This document shows positions 1-7,088 of a stretch of DNA of 61,422 nucleotides, one piece after another; positions within the stretch are counted from its first letter, which is position 1; every line of letters starts with the position of its first letter. The notes under the pieces were generated by a model. It was not told where the DNA came from. It was given only the letters and a program-made list of their open reading frames with translations, and ran no database searches. The position numbers and the translations under genes are program-made. The DNA comes from CAZXNF01 sp050741255 (GTDB lineage: Bacteria > Pseudomonadota > Gammaproteobacteria > Burkholderiales > SG8-41). The DNA is taken from NCBI GenBank assembly GCA_050741255.1, contig JBOIEQ010000005.1, positions 1-61,422 of the forward strand, written 5' to 3'.

Positions 1-207
1 GCCCCCCGCCGGTCCGCCGCGCGAAAATCCGCCGCCGCCAGCCGAAGGCCCGCCGCCCTTGCTGCCGCCGCTCATGCCGCCCTTGCTGCCGCCGCCCTTG
101 CCGCCGCCGCCCTTGCCCTGCGCGGCGGCCTGATCGATCGTTACCACGCCCAGTGCGAGCGCGGCCAGCACGCCACAAGCGGCGGCCAAACGTTTTGTCG
201 TGTTCAT
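1..207 (-). CDS. Gly-rich secreted protein, C-terminus cut by window edge
   Basis: Reading the minus strand from ATG at 207 gives 69 codons that run off the left edge. The first 30 residues form a signal peptide (hydrophobic CGVLAALALGVV, then AAAQ before the likely cleavage point). The rest seen is a low-complexity Gly/Lys/Ser tract built from GKGGG and SKGG repeats. The start overlaps the TGA stop of the DUF2092 gene by 4 nt (ATGA), so the two genes are probably translationally coupled. The function is unknown; Gly-rich exported proteins commonly accompany DUF2092 genes, but no role can be read from this fragment. Confidence 0.7.
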   Translation of the reverse strand, partial: MNTTKRLAAACGVLAALALGVVTIDQAAAQGKGGGGKGGGSKGGMSGGSKGGGPSAGGGGFSRGGPAGG

Positions 208-1034
208 TTCGACTCTCCCGATTTTGCGGCCTTCACGGGCTTCGCTTTGCCCGGCGCCGCGCTGGCGGGCAATTGCGCGAGGAACGCGATTCTCTGCGCG
301 CCCTGCGGCGGCACGAACGTGAACAGCGAATCCGGCACCTGCGGCTCGAAATTCCAGTTGGAGAACTGGGCCCGGAACTGCGGCTGGCCTTCCGCCGTAC
401 GGTAGGTCAACACGAGGCGCAGCGGCAGCGGCTTGTCGCCGTCCGTGATCCAGACCTGGTAGTCGACGCTCTCGGTGCGCCCCGCGATGTGGTGCGCGGG
501 CACGCCGTAGATGCTCGTCTTCTCGACGTAATCAAGGGCCTGGGTGCGCTGCGCGATTTCCGCCGACGCCGTCGATATCAGCAGCGCGGCAAAGGGCAGC
601 CGCATGCCGAGATCGCGCACGAAATGGACGATCGCCTCGTCGAGGCTGCCGGCTTTCTCGATTTGCGCATAGACATTCTTGTTCGGGGTGGCCAGCGTGA
701 TGCCCTTGCCGTTCATGGTCAGCACCTGCTGATCGCCGTCGCTTGCGGTCACGTCGATGCGCAGGCGGTCGGGCCGGACCATGGTGATCTTGCGGTTTTC
801 CGAAAATTCGATCTTCTGCCCGCTCTTCTGGTAGACGTCGTAGCTGTCTTTCACGTCCACGCTGTAGCGCGGCGCCTTCGACAGATACTCCGACATCCCC
901 TTGAGAATGGCTGCGGCTTGTGGCGGTTCAGCCGCGGCTGGCGCCTGGGCCAGCGCCGGGCCGGCCAGCACCGCGAGCGCCAACGCCGTGGCGGCGAGGC
1001 CGCCGTAGTGACGTTGCAACAGAGTGGTAATCAT
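204..1034 (-). CDS. DUF2092 domain-containing exported protein
   Basis: This is a 276-residue protein with a signal peptide (about residues 1-29, ending ALAQ) and a body that matches the DUF2092 pattern: a helical start (ILKGMSEYLSKAP), then repeated beta strands with the family-like stretches VRPDRLRID and NKNVYAQIEKAG. The family resembles periplasmic lipoprotein-carrier folds of the LolA/LolB type; that relation is family knowledge, and the ligand is unknown. ATG 1034 is preceded by a good AGGAGA ribosome site. It lies 74 nt downstream of the sulfatase gene and overlaps the next gene by 4 nt, suggesting one transcript with both. Confidence 0.8.
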   Translation of the reverse strand: MITTLLQRHYGGLAATALALAVLAGPALAQAPAAAEPPQAAAILKGMSEYLSKAPRYSVDVKDSYDVYQKSGQKIEFSENRKITMVRPDRLRIDVTASDGDQQVLTMNGKGITLATPNKNVYAQIEKAGSLDEAIVHFVRDLGMRLPFAALLISTASAEIAQRTQALDYVEKTSIYGVPAHHIAGRTESVDYQVWITDGDKPLPLRLVLTYRTAEGQPQFRAQFSNWNFEPQVPDSLFTFVPPQGAQRIAFLAQLPASAAPGKAKPVKAAKSGESK

Positions 1035-1108
1035 GATTCTGTTCTCCTGATCAGTATGAGCGCAGCTTCAACGCAGTGGCATGTGCTTCCAGGGTTGCAG
1101 GTTCAAAA

Positions 1109-2845
1109 TCAGTCAACCTTGTCGAACTCCGAGCCTTGCCAACCCTTGACGCCCTTGATGACGTCCAGCGGATTGAACGGAAGATCTTTGGTGTTCATGC
1201 GTGGCCGGCCGGCCGCCTGTGTTGGCGGGCGGGCGTTCTCGATGCCCTGCAGCGGGAAGTCGCGCGCCTCCGGCGTGTTCGGATACTTCGCCATCCACAC
1301 CTCGTGCCGCGCCCGCATCAGGTCGAACATCGGCTTGGCCGGCATCATGGGGACCAGCTTGCCGCTGGCTTCGCGCGGGTCGGTGTAGAGGTCATACATG
1401 GAGGCGCCGGACAGGCCGGGTTTGTCGCCGATCCAGTGGCGCTTGTAGCGGCCCTTCACCGTCGCCGCGTACGTGGTACCGGTGTAGATATGAATGTAGT
1501 CGCGCCGGCTGGCGCCGTCGCCGTTCAGGAACAGCGCGGTCTGATCGACGCCGTCGATGATCCGGTTGGTCGGGATGTTCGCCGTCGCACCCCCGAGGCG
1601 CGCAAAGGTGGTGAACAGATCGGTCACGTGGACGATGTCGCCGACCATTTGCCCCGGCGCGATGACGCCGGGCCACCAGGCCATCGCCGGCACGCGCACG
1701 CCGCCTTCGAGAAAGTCGCCCTTGCCGCCGCGGTAAAGCGTGTCGACCATGCCGGGCGGGCCGTTGTGCACCATCGGGCCGTTGTCGGCCATCACCACGA
1801 CGAGCGTGTTCTCGGCGATGCCGAGTTCCTTCAATTTGTTCATCAGGGTGCCGATTCGCCCGTCCAGCGGCGTGATCAGCTCCGCGGTCACGCCGCCATT
1901 GGTCGTCAGTTTCTTCGGCGAGGGCAGGAAGGAACCCAGCGCCGGCCACCAGGCCACATAGAACGGTTTCTTCGCCGCCGCGTTCTTTTCGATGAAGGCG
2001 AGGGTCCGTTTCTCGAACTCGCCCTCGAGCTTCAGATAGTCCTCGTGGCTCGGTCCGCCGAATTCACGTACCGGCCCGCCTTTCGCGCCTTCCAGCGCGA
2101 TGACGAATCCGACCGGACGCCAGCGCGGGTCGATGTCGTAGGGATCCCGGGGAAACATCTGCGGGATCAGGACCGCCGGCGACAGGACGCCCGCTTGTCC
2201 CTGCGGGTTATAGAGACTCGTCAGCTGGTTGTACGGCATCCACAGCGCCTCGTCGAAACCGCGCTTGTTCAGGTAGCTCGACTCGATGTCGCCGATATGC
2301 GCCTTGCCGAAGAACCCCGTGGCGTAGCCGGCTTTGGAGAGCACGTCCGCCAGCGTCACTTCGGAGGGCGGCAGTCCGCCGTATTCGTACGGGAAGCCCA
2401 CCGAAGTCATGCCGGTGCGCACGGGCAGGCGGCCGGTCAGGGCCGCCGCGCGGGTTTGCGTGCAGGACGGCTCGCTGTACATCCGCGTGAAGTTGATGCC
2501 CTCGGCCGCCAGCCGGTTGATGTTCGGCGTCTCCCAGCCGCGCTGCTTCTGGATGAAGGGAATGCCCACCTCCCCGACCGGCGTGTCGTCGAACAGTACG
2601 TGGATGATGTTCGGCGGCGTGCCGAATTTCTGGCGCAGCGCCGCGAGCTTCTGGTCGAGGCCCTTGTCCTCGGCCGCCCACTTCTCGCCGTGCTGCGCGT
2701 CGAGGATGTAGTACTCCGCGTCGTGGACGATTTTCCCCGTCGGCTTGGCCGTCTGCGCGGTGGCGGATTCATGCAACCCTAGCAGACCGATGAAGACCCA
2801 TACCGCCGCGGCTGCGATCCGCATGTTTGAGTCAATGCGTTTCAT
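1109..2845 (-). CDS. Periplasmic arylsulfatase (type I sulfatase)
   Basis: This 578-residue protein has a signal peptide (about 1-30, ATAQ) and belongs to the formylglycine-dependent sulfatase superfamily. The candidate modified residue is Cys128 in S-C-T-Q-T-R followed by AAALTGR. The usual core is C-x-P/A-x-R, so Gln at the third position is less common. Other expected elements are the metal-binding DD near residue 86, the TPNINRLAAEGINFT stretch and MADNGP. It should hydrolyse a sulfate ester in the periplasm after formylglycine-generating enzyme acts; that enzyme is not in the window. ATG 2845 has the ribosome site AAGGAGA. The substrate is not predictable. Confidence 0.88.
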   Translation of the reverse strand: MKRIDSNMRIAAAAVWVFIGLLGLHESATAQTAKPTGKIVHDAEYYILDAQHGEKWAAEDKGLDQKLAALRQKFGTPPNIIHVLFDDTPVGEVGIPFIQKQRGWETPNINRLAAEGINFTRMYSEPSCTQTRAAALTGRLPVRTGMTSVGFPYEYGGLPPSEVTLADVLSKAGYATGFFGKAHIGDIESSYLNKRGFDEALWMPYNQLTSLYNPQGQAGVLSPAVLIPQMFPRDPYDIDPRWRPVGFVIALEGAKGGPVREFGGPSHEDYLKLEGEFEKRTLAFIEKNAAAKKPFYVAWWPALGSFLPSPKKLTTNGGVTAELITPLDGRIGTLMNKLKELGIAENTLVVVMADNGPMVHNGPPGMVDTLYRGGKGDFLEGGVRVPAMAWWPGVIAPGQMVGDIVHVTDLFTTFARLGGATANIPTNRIIDGVDQTALFLNGDGASRRDYIHIYTGTTYAATVKGRYKRHWIGDKPGLSGASMYDLYTDPREASGKLVPMMPAKPMFDLMRARHEVWMAKYPNTPEARDFPLQGIENARPPTQAAGRPRMNTKDLPFNPLDVIKGVKGWQGSEFDKVD

Positions 2846-3056
2846 GCTGCTCTCCTTATTTCCCGGACCGTTGTTCCGTCCATCCTCCGGACGACAGATC
2901 GCGATCGTGACTTGCCGTTGCGCCGCGTCGGCCTTGTCCGGCAGCAGGGCGAACTGACCCGGCGCATAACCTCAACTCGCTGTGCTTTCATGAAATCTCC
3001 TGGCTGCCTATTCCGGTTGGAGCCATACATCAGCGATACGGCCATCACGGTGTCGG
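2846..3056. other. Intergenic region between sulfatase and MBL-fold genes
   Basis: This 211-nt gap separates two co-directional minus-strand genes. It contains the sulfatase ribosome site (AAGGAGAGC just before 2845). A 68-codon open frame covers most of it but has no protein-like composition or family signature. I see no convincing promoter or terminator hairpin. Confidence 0.5.
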
Positions 3057-4553
3057 CTAGTCGTCACTGAACACCGATTTGATCCTGGCCACGACTTTGT
3101 CCCGTACGAGCTTCTTGATGTCGAGCTTGAAGCCCTTGGGAAAGACCGGATTGGGCTTGCGATAGACATCCGCGGGGTAGTAGAGCTTCGGGTCGTACTC
3201 GACCTTGCGGATTTCCGGGTCTTCGATGTCCGGCATGGTGTATTTCGGATCCGGAAAACTGACGGTCGTCTTGGTCAGTGCGATGCCGAAGAGTTCCTTG
3301 GCGTCGCTCAGCGAGGGGCGCGCGAAGTTCGTCGATTCGGGCATCGCCGCCTTGCGCGTCCAGATGGCCTTCTTGGTCACGTTGACGATCACGCCATCCG
3401 GCGCGCCGAACTGGAACAGGCCATCGTAGTGCGTGCGGACGCCGGCCACCATTTCCGGGACCATCTCCTCGTCGTAGGACAAATGCGTGGCCATGGCCAG
3501 GCGCGGCTGCACCTGCTTGAACATGTAACCCGTCGCGTAGTGCACCGTGTGGGCGACGTCGACCGTGGGGGTAAGCACCTCCACCGGCATGCCGAACTTC
3601 AACTGCTGGACGTTCAGCGTGTCGGGCTGCATTTCCGTCACGAAGACGTCCACGCCCTTTGAGTACTTCACCGAGTTGGCATCCGGCCGGCCATCGCCGG
3701 TCCAGACGAAGGACAGGCCGTTCCAGTCGAGGCGGTAGGCCGAAGCCCCGTCCTTGCCGTGAAGCCGCCGCCAGTGCCGGATGACCACGCCGTCCTTGTC
3801 GTAGCAGATGCCGTTGTCGTCCCTGAAGTCGAACTCGTTGACCTCGACTTCGTAACCGTCCCCGATCGGAAACAGGTTGAAGCTGTCGGTGTGCCAATGG
3901 GTCATCTTCTTCATGCCCTCGATCATGGCTTTGGTGCCATTCTCGGGCGTGCGGCCCGAAGGACCGGTGACGCGCAGCGGCTTCCAGCGCCCCCCCCAGG
4001 CCGAGAAACCGTAGATGTAGGGCAACTCGCCGTAGTGGTCGATGTGCAGGTGGGTGATGAAGATGTCGTTGATCATCTGCATCGGCACCTGCAGGGCCGT
4101 GATGTTGCGCCAGCAACCCGGGCCGAGGTCGAAGAAGAAGCGCTTCCCGTTGCCCAGCTCGACCATGATTGCCGTACCAGCCTGCTTGTGCGTGGGCGGG
4201 ACGGGAGAACTGCCGACGAAGGAAATGCGCATCTCGTCGGCGCCCAGTTCCTCCATGCCCGGAAAAAACGTGTTGGCGTTGGCGACGGACGGCGTGGGCC
4301 GGTAGTACGGCGGCAGCGTGATGCCGGTGTTGGGGCCGCCCCCATAGGGATTTCGGGCGGGCGGTATGCCGGCGCCGGTGGCGGGCGCGGCGGCCGCGGC
4401 CGGCGCCGCCTTCCCGGCTTCCGGCTCGCTGCGACCGCAAGCGGCCGCGCTACCGGCGGCCACCACGGCGGCCAGCCCCTTGAGTGCGTCGCGCCGGCTG
4501 ATGGCCGGTGCCGGTTGTTCGTTGGCCTTCGGATGCTTGTCGTCGGATTTCAT
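3057..4553 (-). CDS. Tat-exported MBL-fold metallo-hydrolase
   Basis: This is a 498-residue protein. The N-terminus holds a twin-arginine motif (SRRDALKGL, residues 19-27) followed by a hydrophobic stretch and AAAC at residue 39, so it may be a Tat-exported lipoprotein. An Ala/Pro linker follows, then a metallo-beta-lactamase fold with the zinc motif THLHIDH at 167-173 and a later WTGDGRPD metal segment. The family is often auto-named after a guanitoxin-biosynthesis hydrolase (GntH); nothing nearby supports that pathway, so the name should not be carried over. ATG 4553 has a GGGAGGG ribosome site. It lies downstream of the barrel gene with a 112-nt gap. Confidence 0.8.
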   Translation of the reverse strand: MKSDDKHPKANEQPAPAISRRDALKGLAAVVAAGSAAACGRSEPEAGKAAPAAAAAPATGAGIPPARNPYGGGPNTGITLPPYYRPTPSVANANTFFPGMEELGADEMRISFVGSSPVPPTHKQAGTAIMVELGNGKRFFFDLGPGCWRNITALQVPMQMINDIFITHLHIDHYGELPYIYGFSAWGGRWKPLRVTGPSGRTPENGTKAMIEGMKKMTHWHTDSFNLFPIGDGYEVEVNEFDFRDDNGICYDKDGVVIRHWRRLHGKDGASAYRLDWNGLSFVWTGDGRPDANSVKYSKGVDVFVTEMQPDTLNVQQLKFGMPVEVLTPTVDVAHTVHYATGYMFKQVQPRLAMATHLSYDEEMVPEMVAGVRTHYDGLFQFGAPDGVIVNVTKKAIWTRKAAMPESTNFARPSLSDAKELFGIALTKTTVSFPDPKYTMPDIEDPEIRKVEYDPKLYYPADVYRKPNPVFPKGFKLDIKKLVRDKVVARIKSVFSDD

Positions 4554-4665
4554 GAGGGCCCTCCCTGCCTGGTCGGTTGCGAATCCAGGTTGCGGCTGCC
4601 CGGTGTACGGGAGGTCAGTGCGAAACCTGTAGAGGCATCTCTCAAAATTTGCTCCAGGCGTCGCA

Positions 4666-5493
4666 CTACCAGCGAAACGTGGCCGCGAGCGCGGGCCCGT
4701 TCAGGCTCAGGTCCAGGAGCGGCTTGCCTGACTTGTTCTCCCAGTCCATGTAGCGCCACGTTGCGACGATGTCGCCCCACGAGAACGCGTAGCCGACGCC
4801 GGACATGGCCTGCCAGGTCAGTTTGCTTTCGCCGGTCCCGACGTCGAGGTAGTAAGGAACGAACCATTTCCGGTCGGCGCCCAGGGCGACCCGGCCCTTG
4901 ACCCCGACGATCGCATCCCAGTTGCTGGCCTTGATTTCGCCGCTGCCGGTGCGTTGCTGCGGCGGGATCGGCCCCACGTTCCCGGCCAGCGTGTAGGTCT
5001 GGTTTGATGTGACGTCGAGCAGCCGCGCGCCGAGCAGCACGTCGAGCGTGCCGTCCGGGCCCGTCAGCGCCCGGTACGTGCCGGCGAGCGTCCAGACGAC
5101 GGCCTTCACGTCGGCGCTCGCGTTGACGCTGACGCCGGCCGGGATGGGCGTGCTGCCCAGCGTGAAATCGTTCACCTTCCCCTGCGCACCGCCCACATTC
5201 ATGTAGATGATGTCGGTAAACGCACCCCAGTCGCCCTTTTGCGCCTCGAACGTGCCCATGAACACCATCTTCAGGTGATCGATGAGCGTGTTGGCGTCAA
5301 TGCTTTGATCGACAGTCGCCCCGTTGGGCAGCCCCGCCTTGATATCCAGCTTGGGGAAATAGCCGTAGATCGTCGCCTGGAACTGCCAGGCACCCGGGAG
5401 CTGGGCGCCCGGGGACTGGGCAACCGCGCTGGCGGGCATGAGCGCCGCCGATACGGCCAACGCTGCCGTGGTGGTGGCCATCAGGTTTTTCAT
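4666..5493 (-). CDS. Putative outer-membrane beta-barrel protein
   Basis: This 275-residue protein starts with a signal peptide (about 1-25, SAVAQ). The body alternates polar and aromatic residues in short strands (WQFQATIYGYFPKLDI, WGAFTDIIYMNVGG, VWTLAGTYRAL) and ends in Phe-Arg-Trp. A terminal aromatic residue is the usual signal for beta-barrel insertion by the BAM machinery. No exact family is recognised. Its ATG overlaps the stop of the CobW-type GTPase by 4 nt (ATGA), so it is the last gene of the receiver-GTPase-barrel operon. The context hints at metal-related envelope transport, but this is only inference. Confidence 0.7.
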   Translation of the reverse strand: MKNLMATTTAALAVSAALMPASAVAQSPGAQLPGAWQFQATIYGYFPKLDIKAGLPNGATVDQSIDANTLIDHLKMVFMGTFEAQKGDWGAFTDIIYMNVGGAQGKVNDFTLGSTPIPAGVSVNASADVKAVVWTLAGTYRALTGPDGTLDVLLGARLLDVTSNQTYTLAGNVGPIPPQQRTGSGEIKASNWDAIVGVKGRVALGADRKWFVPYYLDVGTGESKLTWQAMSGVGYAFSWGDIVATWRYMDWENKSGKPLLDLSLNGPALAATFRW

Positions 5494-6569
5494 GCGAAGC
5501 GCTCCTCTCCGAAAGCCCTCTGCCGGAATTCAGGCTCGACCTGCGTTACGCAGCTCTCGAACTTCTCCCGCAATGCCATGCCGTCCACGGCGCCGTGCGC
5601 GCCGATGGCGACGATCCGCGTCTCCGGCGTCCGGTCGCCCCATGCCCCGTCCAGCGCCAGATCCACCCGTTTGCCGACGACCTGCAGCACGGCGCGAACG
5701 CCGGGCGCGTCCGTGCTGTGGATCACCCCTTTGCAGCGATAGATGTTCGCTGGAAGACGCGCGGCGATTTGCCGCAGCGCCTCGAGCGACAGCGGCCGCT
5801 GCGTCTCGTAGCTCCATGTGCTGAAGCGCTGCGTATGGTCTTCGGCGCGATGATCGTGCCGGCACTGCGCGTCGGTGCAGGCGCGGTCGTCGTGGTCATG
5901 CGGCGCAACGCCACCGGTGGGCGTCGCCGTGGCGTCGTAACGTCCGCCGGACAGCAGGATCTCCAGCGGCACGTCGGCGCGCGTCGCCTCGACCAGCCGG
6001 TAGCGGTGGAAATGCCCGTCCAGCCAGTCGCGGACTTTCCGCAACTGGCCCGCCGTGACGAGATCCACCTTGTTCAGGATCAGCAGATCGGCGAAGGCGA
6101 TCTGCCACAGCTTGAGCTTCATCTGCTCCGGCGCGGCGAACACCTGCTCCGCGTCCACCACGCAGATGATGCTGTCGAGCCGGATGCGGTCGCGGCAGGC
6201 GGGTTCGACGAATGTCGTCGCGATGCCCGCCGGATCGGCCACGCCGCTGGCTTCCAGCACGACGTATTCCGGCCGCTCGGGCCGCGCGAGCACCTGCGTG
6301 ACCGCCGCGACCAGATCGTCGCGGATCGAGCAGCACACGCACCCGTTCGCGAGACTGATGACGCCCCCCCCGCTCTCGACGTCGACGATGAGATCGGCGT
6401 CGATGTTGATCGCGCCGAAGTCGTTGACCAGCACCGCGACGCGCAGGCCGTGGTCGCCGTTCAGGATGCGGTTGAGCAGCGTGGTCTTGCCCGCGCCGAG
6501 GAAACCCGTGAGCACGGTCAGCGGGATGGCCGGGGGCTGATCGGCCGCATTGCGCACGATCGTGCTCAT
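5490..6569 (-). CDS. CobW/COG0523-family GTPase (putative metallochaperone)
   Basis: This is a 359-residue G3E-family P-loop GTPase. Walker A is GFLGAGKTT at 22-30, the family metal motif CVCC lies at 77-80, and the guanine-specificity motif NKVD at 166-169. A His/Asp/Cys-rich insert at about 224-245 and the C-terminal CobW_C domain (ending about residue 335) follow. Proteins of this type insert or deliver metals (zinc, cobalt, nitrile-hydratase metal); the metal here is unknown. ATG 6569 was chosen over a longer frame because it starts just before the conserved region and overlaps the receiver gene stop by 4 nt. It also overlaps the barrel gene by 4 nt. Confidence 0.9.
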   Translation of the reverse strand: MSTIVRNAADQPPAIPLTVLTGFLGAGKTTLLNRILNGDHGLRVAVLVNDFGAINIDADLIVDVESGGGVISLANGCVCCSIRDDLVAAVTQVLARPERPEYVVLEASGVADPAGIATTFVEPACRDRIRLDSIICVVDAEQVFAAPEQMKLKLWQIAFADLLILNKVDLVTAGQLRKVRDWLDGHFHRYRLVEATRADVPLEILLSGGRYDATATPTGGVAPHDHDDRACTDAQCRHDHRAEDHTQRFSTWSYETQRPLSLEALRQIAARLPANIYRCKGVIHSTDAPGVRAVLQVVGKRVDLALDGAWGDRTPETRIVAIGAHGAVDGMALREKFESCVTQVEPEFRQRAFGEERFA

Positions 6570-6961
6570 GGCGCAGGACTCTTCTGGCCGGACTGCACCG
6601 CGGCGCGGATCGCCGCGAGCAACTGCTCGTCCCCGAACGGCTTGCGCAGGAACGCCACCGCCCCCGCCTCCATGGCGCGCGGGTGATCGCCCGGGTCGTC
6701 CAGCGCGGTGATGAAAATGACGGGCACCGCAAGGGTCGCGTCCTTGAGCGCGGCCTGCACTTCGAAGCCCGTCATCCCCGGCATGCTGATGTCGAGCACC
6801 ACGCAATCGGGCCGCCCGCCGGACAGTGATTCCAGGAATTCCGGTCCCGACGCAAAGGTCTCCACGGCGAGGCCCGCCGAGCGGAGCAGCCGCGTGAGCG
6901 CTCTCCGGATTCCGGCTTCGTCATCCACGACCGCCACCCGCTGCATTGCACCGCTCGTCAT
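6566..6961 (-). CDS. Single-domain response regulator (FixJ-type receiver)
   Basis: This 131-residue protein is a receiver domain only. The acidic pocket is VVDDE at 11-15, the phosphorylation site is Asp57 (VVLDISMPG), the switch Thr is in FITA at about 84-87, and Lys107 is in FLRKPF. There is no output domain, so it must act by protein contact or as a phosphate sink. It heads a three-gene overlapping operon (receiver, CobW GTPase, barrel). A 20-bp palindrome lies about 35 nt upstream of its ATG and is nearly identical to one before the MscS-type gene. It may be phosphorylated by the kinase encoded at 10165-12435. Confidence 0.88.
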   Translation of the reverse strand: MTSGAMQRVAVVDDEAGIRRALTRLLRSAGLAVETFASGPEFLESLSGGRPDCVVLDISMPGMTGFEVQAALKDATLAVPVIFITALDDPGDHPRAMEAGAVAFLRKPFGDEQLLAAIRAAVQSGQKSPAP

Positions 6962-6995
6962 GCCGCCGACATTACGCAGCAGCGCTGGCCCCGAA

Positions 6996-7015
6996 CATTG
7001 GACCTTGGTCCAATA
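6996..7015 (-). promoter_or_regulatory. 20-bp palindrome, copy 1 (candidate operator)
   Basis: The plus strand reads CATTGGACCTTGGTCCAATA, with perfect 8-nt arms ATTGGACC and GGTCCAAT around TT. It sits 34 nt before the start of the receiver/CobW/barrel operon. The only difference from the copy at 9503-9522 is one central base. Shape and spacing fit a dimeric LuxR/FixJ-type regulator site; the identity of the binder is inferred from neighbourhood. Confidence 0.65.
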
Positions 7016-7088
7016 CCCCCCTGCAGGTGGTCAGGCGGGTAGGCAACGATCGGGAAGGTGGGTGAGCGTGCCCCGGCCGGCACCCGAC

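Noticed and set aside
2842..3048. 68-codon minus-strand frame between the sulfatase and MBL-fold genes
   Set aside because: No ribosome site fits, the composition is Arg/Ser rich, and no motif or family resemblance is visible.
4042..4305. Short plus-strand frames inside the MBL-fold gene and other genes
   Set aside because: They lie entirely inside well-supported genes on the other strand and show no ribosome sites or family signal.
3057..4553. Guanitoxin biosynthesis gene GntH
   Set aside because: The name is commonly transferred to this MBL family, but no other guanitoxin pathway gene is in the window and the Tat signal and context do not fit.
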